From Spinellus fusiger (lineage: Eukaryota > Mucoromycota > Mucoromycetes > Mucorales > Phycomycetaceae), in assembly GCA_025094145.1 (NCBI GenBank), contig JALLLS010000067.1, positions 124,001-188,000 on the forward strand: 64,000 bases of DNA, in the 5' to 3' direction. The notes below the pieces were generated by a model. That model did not search any database. It was given only the letters and a program-made list of their open reading frames with translations, and was not told the DNA's origin. Both the position numbers and the translations under genes were made by a program. Positions 11,794 to 23,110 of this stretch are shown here, piece after piece. The stretch's first letter is position 1. Each line of letters opens with the position of its first letter.

Positions 11794-11805
11794 ACTCGAG
11801 TAAAG
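11794..11805 (+). promoter_or_regulatory. Palindrome-plus-TAAAG motif downstream of LEU5
   Basis: ACTCGAGTAAAG, an 8-bp palindrome followed by AAAG. The same 12-mer occurs upstream of LDH (30914) and a variant occurs upstream of a small ORF (50239). Its role is unknown; a protein-binding site is one guess. Confidence 0.25.
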
Positions 11806-12714
11806 TGGTATTAATAAATGTGTACATACACCTCAACCCTATGCTTATTTCTATACAAGGACCTACGCTGTAATAGCATGAATGTATCTGTAATGCAAAT
11901 GACAGAGGATAACATGTACTGTTTAATGTATTATATGAAGGAATGGCTATCATTTATATCATTTGTAAAAATAAAAAAATAAAAAAAGACTAGTAATATC
12001 TTTTGCATGAAAAAAATCCAATAAGATACACTATATCACTTTTTATATAGTTTACGTATATCATAGGGTTTCTGTTAGTCATTCAACTGAGGCTCCAGCG
12101 ATAGTTGGGGAGGAGAAGGATGGAGATGAGTCAGAAGACTTGGACCTTTTCTTGGTTCAGAGAAATGGATAGAAATACAATAATAAAGAATAGATGAATA
12201 GTCTTTAATACCATTTAAATAGTGTCAGTTACTATTTATCATATGTTAATAGGGTTATGCCGTATATAATTCAGACGACCTTGCTCAATGTTAGCCTATA
12301 CTCTATACTGATAAAAAGGGCTTTCCGAATAAATACAAGTGAATTACTTTTCTGTACATTAGTCTGAAGCAGTAGTATTTCATTGTGCTTCTCTTGACAT
12401 TTTGGTCATTGACTGAGCATGTATTTATAGTCCAACCTAACTGTCCTGTAGGAAGAAAGAAGTACGTAGCTTATAGGATTGTATGACTAATTCATCTAAC
12501 AAATTCTTTACAGTAAGCTGCCATTTCTTGGTCATATCACAATGTCACTACTTTCTGTCTGGTTTCTATTATTATTTAGACAGTTACAATGACTTTTGCG
12601 CAAATGAATCTATCCACAACAGCCTGTATATCTATTTTGAAGAAGGTTCACTCAAGATGTTATTGGATATATAATTAGGATTTAAATAGTTGTTCAAGAA
12701 AGTGTTAATGCAGC

Positions 12715-15700
12715 CACACTTAGTCCCACTGTGTAGAATGAATAGCAGTGATTGATTTTATCCTGCACACACTCCATCCCACTGTTGTTGGAAATAGGCA
12801 GACCTGGTCATCTATTTTGAGAGAACCTATTGAAGTAATTCTATATTTGTAGAATGTAGAAATTATAAATAGAGGGAATGGATGCACCCTTTGCATCTTT
12901 GAGAAATATACTTTGTAATTCCAAACAGTACACTTTTTGCTTAAGGATTTCGAACAGGGGAGAATATGACAAGGCAAAATATAGAAGATGATGGGGCATG
13001 TATTACCAGTTGTAGGCTGGATTAAAGCTGACTATCATTGCAAGCATAGTTGAGATGAAATATCATATAGTTCAAAATAGTATTATAAATATCAAAGAAC
13101 ATAGATTATCATTACATTTGGAGAGTCATGAAAACACAAAAAAGTGAATGAGAGGGACCCTTAGACACCTGAAAAGGGTCATTAGAAAGGGTCTATTTGC
13201 CCTATATCATCAACTGAAATTAGAAATATTGAAGTTTGAGGTGGATGTATGTAGAAACACCCTTATCAGCTACTGCAATCAGTTAGGGTTCGGATCTTTT
13301 TCTTTATCACAAGCCAGACTTCACTGTAAAACACAAAGAGAAACAGCTTTGTTGGGCAAATGTGATAGCTATCATACTAGGGACTATGCCAGGCTGTCAT
13401 TAATGCCAAAGGAGGCCATACAAAATATTAACTGTATTAACTGTATTATTATTATTTAATTTTCTATAATTAAAGATATTAGGCTTTATTGTGCTTAAGT
13501 CTGAAGCTTCTAAATCAAATGTAAAGTGTTTTATTTAATGTTGAACATGGCCTATCTATTTCGTCCTGATATTTATATTCAAAGGTATTCAGTTCAATTG
13601 GGTGTGACTGTATTAACACCTGGTATGTACATAAAAGATACTAGCATTGAAATCTGTTCAGTTATCCTGGCCGAGATATCTTACCTCTTCGGTGTGCCTG
13701 CTTCACTGTAGAAGACATTGTGAAGTACCTTGAAGAGAAATGCCTGGCAGTAGTGGTATGGAACTGGTTCAACAATAGATGTGCTGGGAGATTAGTTATT
13801 ATATGGGGCAGAATAGACTCCAACAAGTCCATTAGTGTCTTGGGAGAAACTTACTGCCATTGATTCAGACTTCTCTCCTAAACCTGTGAGTCATCCACCA
13901 CTGACAGAAAGACACTGCTAGACCCCATAAGAGTAGAATAACTCGAGAGTGGAAATAAACACACACACACTTTGGAATTTAGATATGAGCCTCATTTGCT
14001 GGTAATGAGTTTAAAAGAGATGGATTTCATGGTGTGTTTATTCTTTAGTGCAGTCCTCTATAGCAGTAAGAGTGTTCTTAAGCGTCACACCAAGCCATAG
14101 TGCCATAGTGCTATCGTCCCATAGAGAAGACTGCACAGTCCAAAATAACCACAAGAAGTGTCTCTTGCCCTCTGTTTTCAATCTCCTTTTCTTTACTCTG
14201 TCCAACCTTCTTCATTCTTTCTTGTCATGAACATCAGTGCAAAGCAAGACTTATTGCGGTCCTTTGACTCTCTGCTCTTTTGTCACTTCACCTATATTTA
14301 CCTTCTCGATGCCAACCTTCTTCTTCTTCTGTTTAGACTCTTCCTGCAACTGGTGAGCTCATCCCAACGCCATGACTCTTCTCTATGTCTCCTTAACCTG
14401 ACCCATAGCAGCTTCTATCACCAAAACCCTTCTCTCGCTCACTAAAGACAGCACTTACGATGGTTACTATTGGATATTTTGTATGTAGTATAGTCCACCT
14501 GTTAACAGAACCAGGCACCTCTAGTATTCTTATAGACTTCATTGGCAACCGTAAGTACTGAGCGGATTGGCCAGTCTCTGTCCATCTGCTAACAGTGTAT
14601 ATTGGACCCTATGGAATAGAACATAAGCCGAGTACACTGCGTTTTATGCTTTTGGACAGTGCTGTGTACATTGTCCAGGCACTTCGCGTGCTTATTTCCT
14701 CTCATCTTTCCCAGCTACTGGTGCCTGTATCTGCTAATACTGTATCTAGTGCTGTGTCCACCTCCACCACTGCTATCATAGACACGGGAAGACATTCAAT
14801 GGAGAATACAAGGGGAGATTTGTTCTATTATCCAGGCGTAGTAGTAGATATTGGACTGAGATCATCTTTACGCAATGCCCTGTATGCAGACATGGAGGAT
14901 TCTCGATCAGCAAGGGATGGCTCTGATCAACTGCCAGTATAAACACAGTAGGAGACAGATCCAGGTGCTTATGTGTGATGAATACAAGGTAATGCAAGGC
15001 CATAGAACAATACTAGTCATAATGTCTGGTCAGGAAGGCCTCTTTTTATGAGGGTAGATTGATAGGAGTAAAATGAATGCAACTTTCTTACTTTGAATTC
15101 ATATACGCTCTGGAATGGAATACAGTGCATTATACACCATTTTAGCTTGTTTAAATGATCCTAACTTGTTTATTAAAGAAGTACACAGGATACTCATTGT
15201 ACTATCTACACTAGTCTATGATAGACTACACATAACAATATGCTTATAGAGAGTTTACAATAGGAATGGACTCGTCTATGCCTATGTTATTCTGTATACT
15301 CATAATAAATCATCCATCATCAGATACAGATTAGGCTTCTTCATTGGTTCTCTAATTATACTTCTCTTTAGACTCTATTATTATTATTATTATTATTATT
15401 AGCACCAACAGCAAGGTAGAAAGTAAGCATAAAAGTGGATCTGCTACATGTAGCTGGCCTATAGACAACAGCAGCGGCTATAATATACTCACACTCTTTC
15501 CTCTTTTTTTTTTATAAATAAAGATAAAAGGGACTGATGTGAATCAATGAATGTAAGAAAAGGATCTTCTTTATAGACTTGTAATTAGAAAGTCAACATC
15601 AGAGGAAATACAAAAGAAGTGTTTATACAGCAATAGGGTAAGTGTAAATATAAACATTGACTTGTTTTGACAAAATAAAGCGGGACAGTGTTAACCCTTT

Positions 15701-16112
15701 CACAGTTCATCTGAAATCGTAAAGAATGTTTTTTAAGCATTTACATGACAGCTCCACAACATCCTACAATCTTGACAAGTGAGAAGACTGTAAAGAACAC
15801 TAAAGGCATGAATGAGGTTGGTGTTATGACTAATTAAATAACTTGAAAAAATAAATGGCCATTTGTTTAATAATATTCGAAGCTAATGCTATTTACCCTG
15901 AAAGTTCAAAACACACTACCTTCCATTTGTAATAGTTCTCTATTTTTATAGTGGGTTTCTAATGTTTAGTATAATAGAATGGTCAATCCAATCCACTCTC
16001 TTATGAATTTACAGTATCTTTTTTCTTTCTTTCTTTCCTATGCCAGTAGCCATCACAAGTAGATGAGAACAAGTAGATTTGATAGGTTGTATTTGAACCC
16101 TATTCTTTCAAT
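12715..16112 (+). repeat. 3.4-kb repeat, copy A
   Basis: It aligns with the reverse complement of 50,816-54,210 at constant offset (coordinates sum to 66,925) from 12,715 to at least 15,003. One ATT triplet unit near 15,377 then shifts the sum to 66,928. Only scattered substitutions are visible. The longest ORF is 115 codons and I recognise no intact protein. A motif like the GG-x-VMVWG block of Tc1-type transposases (read as GRLVIIWGRI near 13,790) hints at a dead DNA transposon inside. No terminal inverted repeat or target duplication was found at its ends. Confidence 0.9.
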
Positions 16113-17193
16113 AAACCCTAGTTGTCTATAGGCTGATGCTCATGACATAGTAGATAGTTTACAAATAACTGTGCATCGTCTCAAATACAATCTACAATCG
16201 TTTCTTTCTAATATAGTAGTTGGCCAATAGGATCTAATTAAAGTAAAATAGTATGTTCAACCATCTTGAAAAAAATAAACATAGAATCTTCAATACATAG
16301 ATAAAAGAGTATTGATACTACAAATAAAGCTTTTTATTTCAGTTTTGCTTAATAATCTCTACCAGTCTTTGATATTGTCACTTACTCCAGCAACTGGTGG
16401 AGAATATTTAAACGAGTCTCTATATTAGTATCTTTTGTATTTAAAAGAGTGAACATTTATATTATGAATGGAAATAACTACTGGCTCCATAAGATCCTCC
16501 ATGGAGCAGATATCCATGTCTCCAATACATCCGTGACTATTATGTATTTCTTGGCGTTTTCTTCAACTATATACCTAATAACTTTTCTTTAGTAAACCAT
16601 CGTCAAAATAGATATACAGGCTGTTATAAGTATGGCTATTTACGCAAAAGTCATTACAATTGTCCAAATAATGATAGATACCAAACAGAAAGTAGAGACA
16701 TTATGATATGATCAAGAAAAGGCAGCTTACTGCAAAGAATGAGTGAGATGAATCAGTCATACAATCCTATAAGCTACGTACTTCTTTCTTCCTACAGGAC
16801 AGTTAGGTTGGACTATAAATACATGCTCAGTCAATGACCAAAATATTATGATAAGCACAATGAAATACGACTGCTTCAGACTAATATACAGAAAAATAAA
16901 TCACTTATATTTATTTGGAAAGCCCTTTCATTAGTATAGAGTAGACATGTGTGCTAGCATTGTGCAAGGTTGCCTGAACCTCATACGACATAACCTTATT
17001 AACGTATGATAAATAGTAGCTAATACTATTCAATGCTATTAAAGGCTATTTATTTCTTATTTCTTATTGTATTTCTATCTATTCTTTCTGAACTAAATAT
17101 GTTATACAGCCAACAAGATACAAGTACAGTAAAGAAGATACAATATGCTTATAGAATCAACCTAAAGTTCTTACATGTGTTTAGTTTTTATAG

Positions 17194-17755
17194 GAGACTG
17201 ATAAGAAGTCTGTAGCAATTTATCCAGGTGGTAATCCTACCAGATGAATGACAATAAAGGGAAAAGGCATGCGGAAGATGTTGAAGAAAGAAGGATTCAA
17301 ACTCTATCTTATCAATGAATTCAAAACATCGAGCCTGTGTCCTGAGTACAAGTTCTCACCTTTGGAAACATTTAAACATGTCAAGAACCCCAGGCCCTAT
17401 CAACAAACAAAAATGCCCAAAGTTAAATGTCATGGTTTTCTCAGATCATTTCTTCTTAATTCTATATCAAAAAAAGAAACTCATCTTTCTCTCTCTTCAA
17501 ATAGGTGTTCAAACCAAAATTGTATGAAAGACAAGACATTGATGCTTTGGAATCATGATCTAGCTGTTACATTGAACTTTAGACATAGTCTAATGTCTCA
17601 AAGGGAAAATGGTACCCACCCCTAGCACTCTTGTAGATATAACAAAATAAAGAATGACTCCAAAGATACAACTAGAACCAATAAAAGGTCCAAGCCTTCT
17701 GGTTCATCTCCATCCTTCTCCTCCCCAACTATCGCTGGAACCTCGGTTGACTAAC
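17194..17755 (+). pseudogene. Fanzor-like (eukaryotic TnpB-family) nuclease, C-terminal relic 1
   Basis: Downstream of a plausible splice acceptor (TTTTTATAG ending 17,193) the frame reads to 17,625, apart from one in-frame TGA near 17,244. It has the C-terminal pattern of Fanzor/TnpB proteins: KGKGMRKMLKKEGF, INEFKTSSLCPEY, NPRPYQ, KCHGF, a CSNQNC pair and then LWNHDLAVTLNFRH. The last element corresponds to the zinc-finger and RuvC-III region, where the catalytic Asp follows Trp-Asn-Arg; here Arg is His and Asp is kept. In CPEY the second zinc Cys is Tyr. After a TAG at 17,623 the same frame continues as a Ser/Pro-rich tail to about 17,755. N-terminal domains and RuvC-I/II are absent, so it is dead. 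The family call rests on remembered consensus. Confidence 0.6.
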
Positions 17756-17865
17756 TGACGGAAACCCATGATACAGGTAAACTACCTAAAAAGTGATAAT
17801 GAAGTGTATCTTATTCGACTTTGTCATGCAAAAAGATATTATAATGTCTAGTAAGCTACACAATA

Positions 17866-18909
17866 TAAAGTGACCCTCAATAAGTAACCGGAAGTTTTCA
17901 AATGCACATTTCCTTCTTTTTTTTTTTAGTTATGTACTTTATCTTAATAGTATTATAACTTTATGAATTCATTAAATAGAAACACAAAATTTTCGATAAA
18001 TATAGTAGTATTGATTATACAAAACAGTGGTTCTATTGCAATATTAATCAATAATCACTGTGGCTATCCTTGATAGCAATAACAGTCTGGCATCTCCGCA
18101 CTATGCTGGCAATGAGATGGTCTGTCACTTCGACATTCTACCCCATTATAGCATCAGAGCAGCCTCTAACTTCTGTTTGGTAGAATATATATTTTCATCC
18201 TTCCCAATAAACTTACTGAGATGGACCCACAGATGCACCATTGGACTGAGATCAGTATTGTAAGGACCAGTAAAGAGTCATCACTATACCATTAACTACT
18301 CTCTAATTGGATTGTCTTGTTCGTATGAGGTCTAACATCATCTTCTTGTAGGCGGTAACTGACTCCAGGGTTTAAGATAGAGAGAGACTTACTTGAGTTC
18401 AAGGCAATAGATATCTCCCAAAATATTGATGTACTTGTCATAGTATTCTACCCTTCACTACGATCCATCCCTCAATACCCTACCAACTGGGACAGTACTA
18501 TACCATCACTCCACCGCCTCCAAACCTCTTATTATCAATGACATTTTTAGGCTCAAAGGCCTTGCCAGTTTGCCTGATGACTTTTGCGCCCCTGTCATAG
18601 CTCATCAGTTCCACTCTGGACTCATCGGACCAGACGACCCCTTGCCATTGCTCATGGGTCCAACCAACGTACTCATAGGTCTACTAGAGCCTTGCCTCCA
18701 TATGTTTCTTGGTGAGAAGAGGCTTGACTACCAGACTAAATGAATTGAACCCCATCTCATCGAGGTACTTCTTCAAAGTGTTGGATGAGGTAGACATTAT
18801 AAGAAAAGTGTTATAAAATGAAAGAAAGAGTGTATGTTATTATTATTATTATGGTATAAAGATAGCCCGGGATTTGGAAACTGCCGGTTACTTGTTGAGG
18901 CTCACTTTA
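17866..18909 (-). mobile_element. Tc1/mariner element with terminal inverted repeats and dead transposase
   Basis: The ends form inverted repeats of about 40 bp. The left is TAAAGTGACCCTCAATAAGT and on; the right is the reverse complement TAAAGTGAGCCTCAACAAGT and on, each starting at TA, the target dinucleotide of this superfamily. The minus strand between them keeps recognisable transposase blocks: KKYLDEMGF (end of the DNA-binding region), a WSDES motif (first catalytic Asp), GGGGVMVY, QEDDVRPHT (in place of QQDNAPxH) and DLSPMVHLW (in place of DLNPIExLW). Several stops break it. The helix-turn-helix start is shortened. The element sits about 25 bp from the right edge of the composite element. 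Confidence 0.85.
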
Positions 18910-19914
18910 ACATGTAGATGACCTTCTCTCTTGTTATAGTAATCATTATTACTTAAGAAGAAATGAACATATGAAACAGTTGAATCTCTGAAGGTGTACG
19001 TATGACTAACAAGACAAAGAAAAGAGCAGGATATAATTACTAGTATGACATATAACAATGGGAATGCCAGCTGGCTGATCCAAACCTCAACTCTTTAGAA
19101 TTGGATCAGCACTTTCATTCATGTGAGAAATAAGAGACTGTGCTGTCTCTATTGACATGGATAACTAATGAGCTTGGACATATATCAATTGCCGATGAAA
19201 AGCAGCCAAGGACATTGACAGCACTTGGAAAAAGAACATAAAACTAGTAGCTAACTACTTGTGAATAAAAGGGAACTTCATTTTAACATCACTTTAGAGG
19301 TGTGGCATTGAGTAATATAGGCTCTAGGCACAAGTAGTTTGCTATTTACTATTTCCACCTTGGTATGTTTCTGTGTTCAGTCTTTGTCGTTGGACCTTTC
19401 TTGGTACTCCGTTAGTATCTGCTCTGGTACCTCTTTGTACTTGTTGTATCTTTACATTTGGTTCTTACACAAACTAAGAATATTCCTATCTTCTACCTAT
19501 GAGTATAGAATATTCATTAACCAGTCTACAATGTTCTATGCTTTACTCACAATCGAGACTTTTCTCAACATCCTACCTAGTCATAACATTAAGTCTTGAT
19601 CATTGGTGTTACTGTAAATTGAGAAATAGGTAGTTTTTGCATATTTGTAGGCAGAGAAGTTTTACCAATGCTGACTAAGAAGTTGTTTTTGCTATTTCAT
19701 TTAGACTCCTGTAGAGAATATAAAAGATATTTAATTAGCTATCATTTAGAGAAAAGAAAGCTTTGAGAAATGCCTTTTGTTCCAGGTTTATTGAACACTA
19801 CAAAGTCTCTCAAACTACAGAAGAGTTAAAGACTATCAAGTGTACTCCCTAAGAAGAATAAGAAAAGAGGTCATAAGAAGCTAAACTAACAGAGATTTCT
19901 TTCAACAAAAAGAG
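18910..19914. other. No gene recognised between Tc1-type relics
   Basis: AT-rich sequence without a believable ORF or recognisable repeat. It could include the 5' end of the next Tc1-like element, but I found no matching terminal repeat. Confidence 0.4.
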
Positions 19915-21488
19915 ATGGGTCGTCACAAAATCTTAAACGATAAACATAAAGAGTTTATTATAAAATAATAATATGATGAAGGCTCTAGAGCTACAGCAGA
20001 TGAAGTAGTAGAAAATGTTACTGCACATTCTAGGGGCATAAAAGTTGCCAAGACCACTGTTCATGACATTATGGCCAATGTGTGTGCTTTGACAATGGAA
20101 ATAAGTATTTTTTGAATATAAAGAAACTCATCAGACAATATCACACACAATTCAACTGAACAACAGATCTTATAACAACAGATATAGATTACCAAAGACA
20201 TACAAGCTTGTAACAATGTCTATCAACTTTTAAGGATTCTGTCATTATTCAGATTCAAAACTTCAAATTCTTTTAAATAAAGAGCCTTTATAAAATCTCT
20301 AGATTTTTTCAGTAAAGAATTCAGAGGTCATCCAATTTTTGTTTTGTGTGTGCAAAGCGAGTTCGGTTAGTATGCAATGTGAATTTTTCATGTATGCAAA
20401 GACTCTTTGCATTTGTGAAATCTATTTCTGGGATTAATGTATAATAAGTGTATTTGAACTGCGCTTGACACGCTGTTTCAATTGATGTGCAACAAGCAAA
20501 AACCCAGGTAGTGATAAGATGTGCTTTGTCTATGACATCAATAGCAAATCTGAGTCAATTGTAGATCAAAAATGTTTTCAAAGTTGGTTAATACAATTTG
20601 CAACATCATTTTGCTTCAATTTTGAAATAATGAAAAAAGAGGATGTTTGAGAAGTCATTTTATCACGGCTATGCAAATGTCTATAGCCCAAGCTATTACT
20701 GTTTCTCAAAATACCGAGTATTAAGTGCGGATTATGTTTGTCCAACTACCCCAGAAAATCCTAGTGAAGAACAAATATAGATAAAGAATAACTTGAGCAA
20801 TAGAACATTTAACAATTCTCGTGAATACTTAACTCACTAATAGTGAAGATAAAGTGTTGCTCCAAATATGTCATTAAGGATTTAAATGAACATAGCCATT
20901 GGATCAATGTATGTCTTTCTCATTAATTGGTGGTAGAAAAGACTAAAAAAACAAATGCTTTAGTTTTACTCTTTTTTACTCTAGGATTGTTGAATATATC
21001 TATCTATCTATATTTACTCTATTTTAATCTATTGATTACATTCTTATCCGTACACACTGATATATAGCTTGAGATAAATAAATGACTCTTCTGGACAGCC
21101 ACAGACACTAATTGCTGTTTGTGTTACTATTTTCATATTTATTGATTGCATCTAACACATGGCTCAGCATTCTTCTGTTAATAAGACCATATATTTGGTT
21201 CAATGATGAGTCAAACGTTATTTAATACGGCTCTTGTTGATAAACCTATTTGTATGTCTCTCTAGACTGAGTTAGAATTAGAAAACAGTAAAGTCCGAAG
21301 ACTCATCCTACACACCAGGAGATTTTTCTGGCTTTAAAGAAGTGACACAAACTCCCCTTTACATTCACAATAACGCACCTTATATAGAACAATTATTAAA
21401 ATCAAAAGGTCTGCAGATATCCAAATAATTATTTCCTTTTGTAGAATACCTCAGTATCAAATTGTATTATCAATAGAATAGTGTTGAT
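19915..21488 (+). pseudogene. Tc1-like (IS630 superfamily) transposase relic
   Basis: From the ATG at 19,915 the plus strand reads MGRHKILNDKHKEF, then a YDEGSRATADEVVENVTAHS segment and KVAKTTVHDIM, the N-terminal helix-turn-helix pattern of Tc1-like transposases. Near 21,355-21,480 there are a HNNAPYIEQLL block (for DNAPxH) and a decayed 'LPxYSPELNPIE' region. Many stops lie between. The 3' part is repeated near 36,960-37,030 and 41,110-41,200, inside the palindromic element. It is interrupted at 21,488 by LTR-like insertions. Confidence 0.65.
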
Positions 21489-21773
21489 TGTCGTCTTTGA
21501 TCTTAGATATCAAAGGAATCCGGTCAGTAAACTTAAGGTTAAACTCTCATCTTTATTAATTCAATTGTATATCTCTTTTATACTTATTTTATACTATTAT
21601 TCTAATGCTATAAGCTATAATGTGAGGTATACATTTGATGGTATAATGCAAGAGTGTCGATGATATAATGTGTGGTATTGCTTGGGCGTCCCTGACACAT
21701 GTAGTAACCTTCTTCTTTTGGTTATTCTACGATACAAATGGAGAACATCCATTTTGGAAATAGTCTTACGACA
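21489..21773 (+). repeat. LTR-like element 1 (TGTCGT...ACGACA)
   Basis: 285 bp beginning TGTCGTC and ending TTACGACA, a 6-bp terminal inverted repeat with the TG...CA ends of LTRs. It is flanked by TGAT on both sides (21,485-21,488 and 21,774-21,777). It shares blocks such as TTAAACTCT and CTTTTATACTT with three other copies in the window. Confidence 0.75.
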
Positions 21774-21777
21774 TGAT

Positions 21778-22029
21778 TGTCGTCTTTGGGTTTTTAGGCC
21801 AAAGGTATACGGAACAGTAGAACGTGTAGTTAAACTCTGTTGTTTATTAAATGGAATTACTACGTCTTTTATACTTTTCTAATGGTATAGATTCAGGGGT
21901 TAACTATCGAAATGCTATGAACTATCGACATCCCTTGATATTCGATAGAGTCTCCTTCTTAGTTTGGTAATAAATGAGTGCTCATTCCAAAAGAAGTGAT
22001 CTATTCAAATATGGAAAATGTCTTCGACA
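21778..22029 (+). repeat. LTR-like element 2, tandem to element 1
   Basis: 252 bp from TGTCGTCTTTGGG to GTCTTCGACA, directly after the TGAT that ends element 1 and followed by TAAT. It shares TTAAACTCT, CTTTTATACTTTTCTA and TTCAGGGGT with the copy at 42,104. Confidence 0.75.
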
Positions 22030-22039
22030 TAATGAATAA

Positions 22040-23110
22040 AATTGTTTATTATAATAGTATAGATAATACTATATTATGACTATAGCCACTGCCTAAGTGC
22101 ACTCCCTCATAGCAATAGAATCTATACCCTAAAAGCATTGTACTTTATCCTTGGGAGATAGATAACACTAGAGAATATACCCTAGACATTATTGACCTTG
22201 TAGATGACCACCTAAGACTAACTTGAGAAGAGTCTTTACTTGCCTAATAACAATATAATGAGTGTCTTGTGGAATACAATAAAATTAAGCCCAGAGGAAG
22301 ACATTGCTTATCTTTTTATCACTAGAATAGTCCTTGGTAGTGTCTATCACCTTCTATTGTTTTTCTTTGTTAATAATAGTACATTAACTTGCTCAGTTAT
22401 GCTCATCTTGACTAGTACTTGGGTGTTAAGTTGTATGCATAGTGTGGGAAATAACAAAAGGACGGGATTATCAAAACAAATAATAACTTTTCTCTATTGT
22501 AGTGGGGTATACACTAGCTTCTAATAAAATTCATGTCAAATTCATGTCAGATTCATAAGTCAAACAATTCACACTCTATTTGTCTTGGGGTTAAAGGACA
22601 GTATTAAACAATACTTTGTAATCATTAAGTACTATTGTTAATACCAGTTACAATAACATAGTTACTGAAGTGATTATGGATATTGAGTCAATAAATAAAT
22701 ACACTGTTCTTAATATAAGTAAGTTTGGTTCTATTTTCTGGACAATGACCACTAGAGTTAACTCTATAAGTTCTGTAATACATCTTTCTTAAGCAGTACT
22801 ATGCTGCAAATACTATGGGCTTATGGATAACACATTATGTTAAGAGTAGAATAGCAGTGACTGAGTTGTAATATTGAGGTGATTCTTGTTCTATTTCTTG
22901 TCTTTACAGCCAATTCTATACTCTTTAATTACAAAGTCAATAGCCATTACTAAAATAGACAAGCAGAGTTTGAAATTGTCCATTTAGACAGCGAACAAGT
23001 ATTTCAAAACACATTAGCCAATCATATGAATATTGCGGTTTTATTCTCAGGATATCTCTTTATATATCCCAAAAATCTTTGGGTGTGTAATATGGAAGAC
23101 AAGGTGTCCG
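22040..23110 (+). repeat. Dispersed repeat downstream of the Tc1-like relic
   Basis: It aligns in the same orientation with 41,215-41,590 and in reverse with about 36,300-36,960. It looks like the continuation of one parental element that begins in the Tc1-like 3' end. A conserved but unassigned reading frame appears at its far end (the counterpart of TANQISIMILFSVYFL-like text near 36,400). No intact gene. Confidence 0.65.

Larger units (their letters stand above)
11990..17840. mobile_element. Composite element with long imperfect inverted arms, interrupted by repeat copy A
   Basis: The left arm (about 11,990-12,690) and right arm (about 16,560-17,840) are inverted imperfect copies. Examples are GATAGTTGGGGAGGAGAAGG at 12,100 against its reverse complement near 17,720-17,745, and the stretch around 12,440-12,480 against 16,760-16,810. 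The right arm has about 600 bp (17,095-17,690) that the left arm lacks, and this contains the Fanzor-like relic. Copy A of a 3.4-kb repeat occupies the centre. A third, solitary piece of the same family is at 35,520-36,241. Outer limits are placed where alignment stops and are accurate to some tens of bases. A stop-riddled zinc-knuckle-like Cys...Cys stretch in the right arm near 16,615-16,665 suggests a retroelement contribution. Confidence 0.6.

Noticed and set aside
14595..14942. 115-codon ORF in repeat copy A (and its twin in copy B)
   Set aside because: No recognisable motif and overlapped by an opposite ORF; not enough to call a gene.
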